Positions 1-5,551 are shown, counted from the first letter of the stretch. The stretch: 5,630 nt of DNA from Pseudomonadota bacterium (GCA_023390395.1 JAEWCY010000020.1:1-5630); one strand, 5' to 3'. Program-made: numbers and translations. The notes: generated by a model not told the origin, from the letters alone.

Positions 1-638
1 AGCACGCCCTCGTCGTGGAACTGGCGCTTGGCGTAGTTGCGGATGCGCCGGTAGACGGTCTTGAACTGGTCGATGTCGTAGATTTCCTCGATGCCCATGC
101 CGCCGCCGCCGGCCGAGGCCTTGACCAGCACCACGGAGTTGCTGATGCCCTGCTCGGCCTGGAAGGCAAAGAGCGTCTCGGCGATCTCCTCGGCCTCCAT
201 CTCGTCGTAGACGGGCCGGTCGGAGCCGGGCACGGTGGGGATGGAGAGGCTTCTCGCCAGGCGCTTGGTGTTGATCTTGTCGCCGAGCGACCGGATGATG
301 CGCCAGGAGGGCCCGATGAAGACCAGGCTCCGGGTGCGCTCGGCCACCCGCCGGGCGAAGCGGAAATCCTCGGCGAAAAAGCCGTAGCCGGGATGGATGG
401 CCGTGGCGCCGCTGTGGTCGGCCACGGCCAGGATCTCGTTGGCGTCGTGGTAGGAGCTGACGCGGTAGGCGCACTCCGGCCCGCCGAGCCGCCTGGCCAG
501 GGCCAGGTGCCCGGAGTCCGCGTCGGCCTTGGTATGGATGCAAACAAAATCCAGGCCGAGCGAAACGCAAGCCTGGATGATGCGTATGGCGATCTCGCCC
601 CGGTTGGCCACCAGGACCTTATGTTTGTTCGTCGGCAC
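1..638 (-). CDS. Biotin carboxylase (ATP-grasp), N-terminal part, cut by window edge
   Basis: The frame encodes 212 complete codons of a biotin carboxylase, which carboxylates biotin using ATP and bicarbonate as the first half-reaction of acetyl-/acyl-CoA carboxylase or pyruvate carboxylase. The N-terminal biotin-carboxylase domain shows KVLVANRGEIAIR (residues 7-19) and IHPGYGFFAE (81-90). IGPS (108-111) and GDK (119-121) follow. The ATP-grasp glycine-rich loop is KASAGGGGMG (173-182). Lys121 and Lys173 correspond by motif to the ATP-binding lysines K116 and K159 of E. coli AccC. The start chosen is GTG at 638; no ATG precedes the conserved VLVANRGE motif, and only a weak Shine-Dalgarno is visible. 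The gene overlaps the end of the PilZ gene by 20 nt, implying translational coupling. The loop has Met where most family members have Arg or Lys. The C-terminal part is outside the window, so a stand-alone AccC-like subunit and a pyruvate carboxylase cannot be told apart. Confidence 0.88.
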   Translation of the reverse strand, partial: MPTNKHKVLVANRGEIAIRIIQACVSLGLDFVCIHTKADADSGHLALARRLGGPECAYRVSSYHDANEILAVADHSGATAIHPGYGFFAEDFRFARRVAERTRSLVFIGPSWRIIRSLGDKINTKRLARSLSIPTVPGSDRPVYDEMEAEEIAETLFAFQAEQGISNSVVLVKASAGGGGMGIEEIYDIDQFKTVYRRIRNYAKRQFHDEGV

Positions 639-1041
639 GATCCGTCTTCTTGTCCTCAGGGTTGTCGGCCGTCTCCCGCGCCTTGCGCAGGTCGATGCGC
701 CGTTTCTGTATTTCCAGGACCAGCTTGTCGAGCCAGGCCTCCTGGCGCAGGGTCAGCTCCCCGAATGCCAGGCCGGCTAGGCCGGCGTCCGTCACGCGCA
801 CCACCCTGACGGGCAGGCCCGTGATGAGCGTGCGCGGCCCGATGGCCAGCGTCACGCGCCCTTCCCGGCCCGGAGCCAGCACCCCGTCCGGGTCGACCAG
901 GGACAGCCCGCCGGCGCTGACGTCGTGGACCACATAGGTCCTGTCGCCCCCGCCGTCCCACAGGGCCATCAGGCCGCGCACCCGCTCGCGGTGGGCGGCG
1001 CGCCGGCCGCCCTCCCCTTCCAGGCTGAACGTGAAGTCCAT
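619..1041 (-). CDS. PilZ-domain c-di-GMP-binding protein
   Basis: This 140-residue cytoplasmic protein has both signature motifs of the PilZ domain, the c-di-GMP receptor fold. RxxxR is at residues 18-22 (RERVR) and DxSxxG at 40-45 (DVSAGG). A beta-rich stretch follows to about residue 105, then a predicted helix and a highly charged tail (about 112-140). No membrane segment or output domain is seen, so it is a single-domain PilZ protein. The start at 1041 is preferred over the in-frame ATG at 1083 because AGGGAG sits 6 nt before it; the longer form would overlap motB and add 14 residues of no recognisable character. It lies 10 nt downstream of motB, and its stop overlaps the biotin carboxylase start. 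By analogy with YcgR-type proteins it may tune stator or motor function when c-di-GMP rises. That role is inferred from position. YcgR itself has an extra N-terminal YcgR domain that is absent here. Confidence 0.88.
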   Translation of the reverse strand: MDFTFSLEGEGGRRAAHRERVRGLMALWDGGGDRTYVVHDVSAGGLSLVDPDGVLAPGREGRVTLAIGPRTLITGLPVRVVRVTDAGLAGLAFGELTLRQEAWLDKLVLEIQKRRIDLRKARETADNPEDKKTDRADEQT

Positions 1042-1047
1042 GCCGGG

Positions 1048-1053
1048 CTCCCT
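1048..1053 (-). promoter_or_regulatory. Shine-Dalgarno deciding the pilZ start
   Basis: AGGGAG on the minus strand lies 6 nt before the ATG at 1041 and overlaps the motB TAG stop (1052-1054). Terminating motB ribosomes would therefore sit on the initiation site of the PilZ gene. It supports the 140-residue form over the 154-residue form. Confidence 0.7.
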
Positions 1054-1795
1054 ATTCGCCGCCGATAAAGCGTTCCAACACAAACTCCACGCGTTGGTTG
1101 CGCGCCCGATGGTCGGGGGTGTCGTTGGGGTAGAGCGGTTCTAAATCAGCTAATCCGGTGGCTGTCAATCGGGTGGAGGGCATCCCCAGGGAGAGCATGT
1201 ACCGCAGCACGGCGACGGCACGCAAGGAGGAAACTTCCCAGTTGTCGCGAAAGCGGCTGCCCGCGCCCGGCGGCTGCTCGTCGGTGAAGCCGCGGATGTT
1301 GATGCGCTCGCCGGCGGTCTTGACGAGGAAATCGTAGAGGGTGCGCAACCGGGCCTTGCCCTCCTCGCTCAAGTCCACGCCGTCCTTGGGGAAGAGCACG
1401 CCGGAGGGAAAGGAAATGGTGATCTTGCCCGCCTCCAGGGTCGCGCCCACCACGCCCTCGAGGCCCTTGGTGGACACGTAGGAACGGAACTGGTCGTAGA
1501 CCCGGCGCTGTTCGCCGATGATGCGCTGCTTGAGCCGGGCCTGCTCGACCAGGGTGGACATCTCCACCGAGGACACCGGGGCGGTGGTCGTGTTCTTGCC
1601 GGTGCCGCCCAGGGCGCTGCGCACCGAGGCGACGGAATCGGTGAACTTCTTGGAGTCCACGCTCGACATGGCGAACAGCATGATGAAAAAGCTCATCAAC
1701 AGCATGGACATGTCGGCCAGGGTGGTCAGCCACTCCGACGGGACCTCGGCTTCGTCGAGGTCGTCGTCGAGGCCGGAGTCGTCATCGGCGCTCAT
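1052..1795 (-). CDS. motB: Flagellar motor stator protein MotB (PomB-like)
   Basis: The 247-residue protein has the full MotB layout. A short acidic cytoplasmic tail (residues 1-21) is followed by one transmembrane helix (about 23-45). After it come a plug/linker region, a short helical stretch (about 77-105) and a C-terminal OmpA-like peptidoglycan-binding domain (about 125-243). Asp28 in the LADMSMLLMSFF segment matches the essential ion-binding aspartate (D32 of E. coli MotB, D24 of PomB). The OmpA domain shows FTDEQP (170-175), NWE (185-187), SSLRA (189-193) and RARNQRVE (230-237), the peptidoglycan-contact signature. It pairs with MotA to form the ion-driven stator anchored to the cell wall. 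AAGGAG at 1803-1808 lies 7 nt before the ATG and falls within the last codons of motA, with which motB overlaps by 14 nt. Residues 209-219 use a run of codons that are rare elsewhere in this gene (see findings). Confidence 0.95.
   Translation of the reverse strand: MSADDDSGLDDDLDEAEVPSEWLTTLADMSMLLMSFFIMLFAMSSVDSKKFTDSVASVRSALGGTGKNTTTAPVSSVEMSTLVEQARLKQRIIGEQRRVYDQFRSYVSTKGLEGVVGATLEAGKITISFPSGVLFPKDGVDLSEEGKARLRTLYDFLVKTAGERINIRGFTDEQPPGAGSRFRDNWEVSSLRAVAVLRYMLSLGMPSTRLTATGLADLEPLYPNDTPDHRARNQRVEFVLERFIGGE
1140..1168 (-). promoter_or_regulatory. Possible internal sigma-70 promoter inside motB
   Basis: On the minus strand a perfect -35 hexamer TTGACA (1163-1168) is followed, 17 nt later, by TTTAGA (1140-1145). 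The second element is a weak -10, matching only three of six consensus positions. It lies in a locally AT-rich island within a GC-rich gene and points toward the PilZ and biotin carboxylase genes, about 90 nt before the pilZ start. It could give those genes transcription independent of the flagellar promoter. The poor -10 keeps confidence low. Confidence 0.25.
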
Positions 1796-2540
1796 AGCGG
1801 CGCTCCTTGGGGGCGATGAACGAGGAAAGCTTTTCGTAGACCAGGCGCGGATTGTTGTTTTCGAGGATGCACTTGGCGCCCTCGAAGATGATCTCCAGCT
1901 GCAGCGTCTCGTTGAGGGTGCGGGCGCGCAGCTTGCCGGCCACGGGCAGGAAGAAGATCGTGGACAGAAACGAGCCGTAGAAGGTGGTGATGATGGCCAC
2001 GGCCATGGCCGGGCCCACGCTTTTCGGGTCGTCGAGGCGGCTGAGCATCTGCACCAGGCCGATCAGCGTGCCGATCATGCCGTAGGAGGGCGCGTAGCCG
2101 GCCAGGGACTTGAACACGGCCTCGCCCACGGCGTGGCGGCGCTTCATGGAGCCGATCTCGATGCGCACGGTCTCGCGGATGAGCCCGGCGTCGGCGTTGT
2201 CCGCGATGAGCTGACAGGCCTTCTTGAGGATGGCGTTGTCGGTGTTGATGTTCTCCAGGGCGATGAGCCCCTCCCGGCGGCTGATCTCGGCGATGCGCAC
2301 CATCATGCTGACGACTTCCGCGTCGCGGACCTTGCGCGAGGAGAAGATCTGCATCATGGCCGAAAAGGCCTGCCGGACCTCGACCAGGGGATAGGCCACG
2401 CAGGTGGATGCCAGCGTGCCGCCGAGCACGATCATGAGGCTGGCCACGTCGACGAACTCGCGCAGCGAGCCGCCCATGAAAATGGCCCCGAACACCAGGG
2501 CGAGCCCCGATGCCAGGCCGAGGAAGGTTCCGAGATCCAT
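1782..2540 (-). CDS. motA: Flagellar motor stator protein MotA (PomA-like)
   Basis: The 252-residue protein is a four-helix stator subunit that couples ion flow to flagellar rotation. Transmembrane segments fall at about 4-22, 32-50, 146-168 and 178-201. A large cytoplasmic loop (about 55-140) carries R88, R89 and E96, matching the charged residues that contact FliG. Prolines 151 and 199 match the conserved channel prolines (P173 and P222 of E. coli MotA). The segment GYAPSYGMIGTLIGLVQML is the family hallmark. Thr158, Thr185 and Thr186 fall at the same positions as the threonines of Vibrio PomA linked to sodium passage, so a sodium-driven stator is likely but not proven. The start MDLGTFLG aligns with PomA's first residues; its ribosome binding site is weak. 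It is the first gene of the operon, behind a sigma-28-like promoter. Confidence 0.95.
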   Translation of the reverse strand: MDLGTFLGLASGLALVFGAIFMGGSLREFVDVASLMIVLGGTLASTCVAYPLVEVRQAFSAMMQIFSSRKVRDAEVVSMMVRIAEISRREGLIALENINTDNAILKKACQLIADNADAGLIRETVRIEIGSMKRRHAVGEAVFKSLAGYAPSYGMIGTLIGLVQMLSRLDDPKSVGPAMAVAIITTFYGSFLSTIFFLPVAGKLRARTLNETLQLEIIFEGAKCILENNNPRLVYEKLSSFIAPKERRYERR

Positions 2541-2622
2541 GCGTCCGTCCGTTGCGTGCGAGAATTGCGGCGCGAGCCGGACAGCGAGGGCCTCCCCCTT
2601 CCCTGCCCGCCCGAGCCGTGCT

Positions 2623-2649
2623 ACGTCGGCTGGAGACGGGGGGAATTTA
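2623..2649 (-). promoter_or_regulatory. Sigma-28 (FliA) promoter for motA operon
   Basis: On the minus strand TAAA (2646-2649) is followed after exactly 15 nt by GCCGACGT (2623-2630). The flagellar sigma-28 consensus is TAAA-N15-GCCGATAA, so spacing and the core TAAA/GCCGA match. Transcription would begin near 2616, giving a leader of about 75 nt before motA. Stator genes are classical late, FliA-dependent genes, so the site and its target agree. The -35 box sits between the Shine-Dalgarno and start codon of the divergent punA gene. Confidence 0.75.
2638..2643 (+). promoter_or_regulatory. Shine-Dalgarno deciding the punA start
   Basis: GGGGGG lies 7 nt before the ATG at 2651 and is the best ribosome binding site in this frame. 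It fixes the start at MQYGED rather than at ATG 2510, which would extend antisense into the motA start and add 47 residues that look like read-through of intergenic DNA. Confidence 0.6.
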
Positions 2650-2650
2650 T

Positions 2651-3475
2651 ATGCAGTATGGCGAAGATGTAAAGCAAGCCGTCACGACGGCCGCGAGCGT
2701 CCTCGGTCCCCTGGCCGACGGGACGGTGGGGCTGGTGGCGGGCACGGGCCTCGGCGGCGTCGCCTCCCTCCTGGAAGGAGCGCGGGAGATGCCCACGGCC
2801 GCGCTGCCCGGCTTCCCCCGGGCCACGGCCCCGGGCCACGCCGGCCGGCTGGTCGTCGGGACGGTGGGCGGGCGGGCCACGGCCCTGCTGGCCGGCCGCC
2901 AGCACCTCTACGAGGGCTACAGCCCGCGCGAGGTGGCCTTCGGCGTGCGCTTCCTGGCCGCCTGCGGCGTGCGCACGCTCGTCCTCACCAACGCGGCCGG
3001 GGCGCTGGACCCGCATTTCGCCGCCGGCGGGCTCATGCGGCTGACGGACCACATCAACCTCACGGGCCGCAATCCCCTGGTCGGGCCCAACGACGACGCG
3101 GCCGGGCCGCGTTTTCCGGACATGAGCCGGGCCTACTGCCCGCGCCTGGGGGGGATCGCCGACGCGGCCGCCCTGTCGCTGGGCCTTCGCCTGGAGCGCG
3201 GGGTCTACGCCGGGGTGCTGGGGCCGTGCCTGGAGACGCCGGCCGAGACGCGGATGCTGCGGCTCCTCGGCGCCGACGCCGTGGGCATGTCCACGGTGAC
3301 GGAGGTCGTCGCCGCCCGGCACCTGGGGCTCGACGTGCTGGCCGTCTCCTGCCTGACCAACGTCAACCTGCCGGACTGCATGGCGGAGACGACCCTCGAA
3401 GCGGTGCTGGAGACCGCCCGCCGGGCCGAGGCCGACCTGGCTAGGCTCCTCGCCGCCGTCATCCCGGCCTGCTGA
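2651..3475 (+). CDS. punA: Purine nucleoside phosphorylase (trimeric, class I)
   Basis: This 274-residue enzyme splits purine (deoxy)nucleosides with phosphate into free base and (deoxy)ribose-1-phosphate in the purine salvage pathway. Family motifs occur in order: the phosphate loop GTGLGG (31-36), RQHLYEGY (83-90, with phosphate-binding R83/H85 and Y87/E88), NAAGAL (114-119), GPCLETPAE (191-199, with base-contacting E195), GMST (212-215) and SCLTN (233-237). Asn237 matches Asn243 of human PNP, which favours 6-oxopurines (inosine, guanosine). Methylthioadenosine phosphorylases have Asp there, so MTAP is less likely. Length is normal for the trimeric class. It is divergent from motA (110 nt between starts) and convergent with the MgtC gene. 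No convincing promoter is seen in the intergenic stretch, so its promoter may lie within motA or be of a non-consensus type. Confidence 0.93.
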   Translation: MQYGEDVKQAVTTAASVLGPLADGTVGLVAGTGLGGVASLLEGAREMPTAALPGFPRATAPGHAGRLVVGTVGGRATALLAGRQHLYEGYSPREVAFGVRFLAACGVRTLVLTNAAGALDPHFAAGGLMRLTDHINLTGRNPLVGPNDDAAGPRFPDMSRAYCPRLGGIADAAALSLGLRLERGVYAGVLGPCLETPAETRMLRLLGADAVGMSTVTEVVAARHLGLDVLAVSCLTNVNLPDCMAETTLEAVLETARRAEADLARLLAAVIPAC

Positions 3476-3487
3476 AAAAGGCCCCGC

Positions 3488-4174
3488 CTAGCCCATCTTG
3501 ACCTTCTGCACGCAGCCGATGCCGGCCAGGTCGCGGATGCAGTCCACGGCCTCCAGGCAGGACCAGTCGCAGCGCAGGGTGAAGCGGTAGGTGGAAAGCC
3601 CTTCCTTGACCTTGCTGAGGCTCAGATTCTCGACGCCCAGGTCGCGCGAACGGAAAAAGGCCAGCAGGTCGTCCAGGGTCTCCCGGGACTCCTGGCAGGT
3701 GACGGAGAGCACCCGGTAGGCCTCGCGCCGGATGCGGCGCTGGACGTGCTTGAGGATGGTCAGGGAGGTCACGCCGAGAAGGGTGCACGCCACCGGGATG
3801 ACCAGCATGCCCGCGCCGAGCGCCATGCCCACGCCGGCGTTGAACCAGAGGGTGGCGGCCGTGGTCAGGCCCCGGATGGCGCCCCGGTCCTTGATGATGA
3901 CCCCCGCGCCGAGAAAGCCCACGCCGGTGACGATCTGGGCGCCGATGCGCGACGGGTCGAGCCCGACGGGGATCGAGCCCGAGTCCTCGCCGGCGAGGTA
4001 GTAGAAATACTTGGAGATGACCATCATGAGCGCCGAGCCCAGGCACACCAGCAGATTGGTGCGAAGGCCGGCGCTTATGCCGTGGCGTTCCCGCTCGTAG
4101 CCCAGGATCGAGCCGCACACGACCGCCAGGACAAGGCGCAGCAGCAGTTGCGCTTCATACGGATACTCGTTCAT
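3488..4174 (-). CDS. MgtC/SapB-family inner-membrane protein with C-terminal ACT-like domain
   Basis: The 228-residue protein has about five hydrophobic helices (roughly 9-25, 40-58, 77-94, 103-121, 123-141) followed by a soluble domain (about 145-228). MgtC hallmarks are LGYERERHGISAGLRTN (24-40) and IGAQIVTGVGFLGAG (77-91), then KDRGAIRGLTTAATLW (95-110). Known members are associated with growth in low magnesium, virulence, and inhibition of the F-type ATP synthase by Salmonella MgtC; many others in free-living bacteria have no known role. The C-terminal domain resembles the ACT-like domain of long MgtC proteins and holds five cysteines (C160, C202, C206, C212, C221). GGGAG at 4182-4186, 7 nt before the ATG, supports the start. 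It lies 36 nt downstream of the DsrE-family gene, probably in the same transcript. No magnesium riboswitch or leader is visible in that gap. Confidence 0.92.
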   Translation of the reverse strand: MNEYPYEAQLLLRLVLAVVCGSILGYERERHGISAGLRTNLLVCLGSALMMVISKYFYYLAGEDSGSIPVGLDPSRIGAQIVTGVGFLGAGVIIKDRGAIRGLTTAATLWFNAGVGMALGAGMLVIPVACTLLGVTSLTILKHVQRRIRREAYRVLSVTCQESRETLDDLLAFFRSRDLGVENLSLSKVKEGLSTYRFTLRCDWSCLEAVDCIRDLAGIGCVQKVKMG

Positions 4175-4210
4175 GGACCGACTCCCGCGCTTGCCGTTTT
4201 TCTTGCACGG

Positions 4211-4543
4211 TTACACGCTCACCACCTTCCAGCCGTCCTTGAGGGCGTCGGACAGGGACGCGTCGCCGGCGACCAGGGCCAGGCCCAGGCGGGACAGGCA
4301 TTCGGCCACCTCGAAGGCGTCCGCGCACTCCCGGCAGGCGGCGACGTCCACCCCGGCGGCCCGGCAGGCCGCGACGGCCTCCTGGAGCTCGGGGTCGCAG
4401 GCCAGCACCTTGGCCGACGGCCCCCACACGAGCAGGCGCACCCGGGCGAAATGCCCCCGCAACATGGCGTTTCTGGCGTAGACCAGAGCCATGGCCAGGG
4501 CGGCCTCGCGTTCCCTGGTCGTCCACACCACCACAAGTCCCAT
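4211..4543 (-). CDS. DsrE-family protein
   Basis: This 110-residue soluble protein has an alternating beta/alpha pattern. It starts with MGLVVVWTTRERE, followed by a helix (about 11-29), RVRLLVWGPSAKVL (34-47), a helix, GVDVAACRECAD (64-75) and GWKVVSV (104-110) at the end. The order and the WGPS...ELQ...ACxxCAD...GWKV landmarks match DsrE/DsrF-like proteins common in sulfate reducers and other anaerobes. Some DsrE-family members carry sulfur on a cysteine (TusD, DsrE); most single-gene homologs are uncharacterised. C70 and C73 form a CxxC pair, and further cysteines are C49, C60 and C82. GGAGGG (4548-4553), 4 nt before the ATG, supports the start; the same frame stays open far upstream but only as the shadow of the next gene. 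It lies directly ahead of the MgtC gene. A role in sulfur relay or redox sensing is possible but not shown. Confidence 0.82.
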   Translation of the reverse strand: MGLVVVWTTREREAALAMALVYARNAMLRGHFARVRLLVWGPSAKVLACDPELQEAVAACRAAGVDVAACRECADAFEVAECLSRLGLALVAGDASLSDALKDGWKVVSV

Positions 4544-4652
4544 CCCACCCTCCGGAAAAAACCAATCGCCACGGACCTCGCGCCGCGACGGGGCGCGGCG
4601 GCCCGTTTTCCGAGGCCTCGCCCATCCCGGGCGATCCGTCAAGGGGCGCTCC

Positions 4653-4777
4653 CCCCGGCGCGGGGCGGGAACGCGGCTGGGCCAACGTCCGAGGCTTGCT
4701 CCCCTGCCCTCACCCCGGCGCGGGGGGGAACGCGGGAGAAGGGCGGGCCCCTTCCCCGGTCGGCGGTCGGGAACGCG
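4653..4777. repeat. Three degenerate GC-rich intergenic repeats
   Basis: Two near-identical units, CCCCGGCGCGGGGCGGGAACGCGG (split here as CCCCGGCGCGGGG at 4653-4665 plus GGGAACGCGG at 4667-4676) and its copy at 4713-4735, share a palindromic head and the tail GGGAACGCGG. A third, weaker unit at 4754-4777 keeps CCCCGG and GGGAACGCG. They fill much of the 263-nt gap between the DsrE-family and molybdoenzyme genes. The heads can form short hairpins. They may be a REP-like intergenic element or remnants of local duplication; no coding function is seen in this gap. Confidence 0.5.
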
Positions 4778-4796
4778 CCGGCGCGGTCCGGCCGCG
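4774..4796. other. GC-rich palindromes just after the molybdoenzyme stop
   Basis: A perfect 12-nt palindrome CGCGCCGGCGCG (4774-4785) overlaps a second hairpin CGCGG-TCCGG-CCGCG (4782-4796). Both lie within about 35 nt downstream of the minus-strand stop at 4807. They could slow or end transcription, but no T-run follows, so a standard Rho-independent terminator cannot be claimed. Confidence 0.35.
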
Positions 4797-4806
4797 GGGC
4801 GCAGAC

Positions 4807-5532
4807 TCAGGAACGGCGGGCGGAAGCGCGGGGATCGGGACGGCGCAGACGACCGGGCTCCACCGGGGCCACGGTTTCGTAGATGCCGTTGGCCCGGGTC
4901 CACCAGCCTTCCACGGGCGCGGCGGCGAATTCCAGGCGAGCGACGAACTTCGCGCCCTTGTAGGCCAGGTCGAAGGGGCAGACCAGGCGCAGGGGCGCGC
5001 CGTGGGAAAGGGGCAAAGGCGCGCCGCCCAGGGTCAGGGCCAGCAGGTAGGCGAGGTCGGGGTCGAGCAGGTCGGCCAGGGGCAGGCACTCGACGTAGTG
5101 GTCCAGGCCCTCGGGGCGAGAGCGGGTGCGGCCGAGGCTGTGGAAGACCACGTAGCGGGCCTCGGGCAGGGGGCCAGCCAGGGAGGCCAGGCTTTCCAGG
5201 CGCAGCCCGCCCCAGGCCAGGTCGCCCACGGACCAGCCCTCCACGCAGTGGAAGTCGGAAACCTGCTCGTGGCGCGGCAGGGCGAGGAGATCGGCGTAGG
5301 ACAGGCGCTGGGGCCGGGCCACCAGCCCGTCCACGGCCAGGACATAGGGCTCGGCCGGACCGGCGGCGCGGGTGACGCTGCCCGTGGCCGCGTCGAAGCC
5401 GAAGTCCTCGATCTCCACGGTGCGCACCGGGAACTCCCGCACGAAAAAGGCCCGGGCCTCCCCGGCCCATCGCCCGAAAACCGCCGCCCCGGCCAGGAAC
5501 TTCAAAAAAAACCGTCTCGTGATGCCGCGCAT
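4807..5532 (-). CDS. Tat-exported molybdopterin-dependent oxidoreductase (sulfite oxidase/MsrP superfamily)
   Basis: The 241-residue protein starts with a twin-arginine signal, TRRFFLK at residues 5-11. A hydrophobic core follows (12-24), with a likely cleavage after ARA (26-28), so it works in the periplasm with cofactor loaded before export. The molybdopterin-binding domain spans about 60-205. FHCVEGWS (94-101) gives Cys96 as the expected molybdenum ligand, and SHGAPLRLVCPFDLAYKGAK (176-195) is the second landmark of the fold. Relatives include sulfite oxidase and the methionine sulfoxide reductase MsrP (YedY). The protein is shorter than MsrP (over 300 residues) and no MsrQ heme partner is next to it, so the substrate and electron partner are unknown. 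The start at 5532 is set by GGAGG 5 nt upstream and by the Tat motif following at once; the frame stays open to the window edge but reads intergenic DNA there. Confidence 0.88.
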   Translation of the reverse strand: MRGITRRFFLKFLAGAAVFGRWAGEARAFFVREFPVRTVEIEDFGFDAATGSVTRAAGPAEPYVLAVDGLVARPQRLSYADLLALPRHEQVSDFHCVEGWSVGDLAWGGLRLESLASLAGPLPEARYVVFHSLGRTRSRPEGLDHYVECLPLADLLDPDLAYLLALTLGGAPLPLSHGAPLRLVCPFDLAYKGAKFVARLEFAAAPVEGWWTRANGIYETVAPVEPGRLRRPDPRASARRS

Positions 5533-5537
5533 GGGAA

Positions 5538-5542
5538 CCTCC
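5538..5542 (-). promoter_or_regulatory. Shine-Dalgarno deciding the molybdoenzyme start
   Basis: GGAGG on the minus strand lies 5 nt before the ATG at 5532. It is embedded in an upstream in-frame ATG at 5544 (ATGGAGGTTCCCATG), so the upstream ATG is unlikely to be used. Confidence 0.6.
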
Positions 5543-5551
5543 ATCCCCCCA

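Noticed and set aside
15..809. Plus-strand open frame at the left edge (264 codons)
   Set aside because: Antisense to the conserved biotin carboxylase and PilZ genes, and without family motifs.
1518..2672. Long plus-strand open frame antisense to motA and motB (384 codons)
   Set aside because: It mirrors two clearly recognised genes, and its product is rich in His, Ala, Gly and Asp with no family signature. GC-rich genes commonly leave such open shadow frames.
3470..3490. Possible bidirectional terminator between punA and the MgtC gene
   Set aside because: Only a 4-bp GGCC stem around an A-run can be drawn; there is no stable hairpin followed by a T-run on either strand.
4556..4605. Terminator-like stem CGCCGCG/CGCGGCG followed by a T-run ahead of the DsrE-family gene
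   Set aside because: The T-run begins about 18 nt after the stem, too far for an intrinsic terminator, and it sits immediately before a ribosome binding site.
4615..4645. TTGACG on the minus strand as a -35 for the DsrE-family gene
   Set aside because: Nothing resembling a -10 follows at 16-18 nt; the downstream sequence is GC-rich (GAGGCC).
3746..4882. Long plus-strand open frame antisense to the MgtC and DsrE genes (378 codons)
   Set aside because: Low-complexity product, no recognisable motif, and it spans two genes plus an intergenic region on the other strand.
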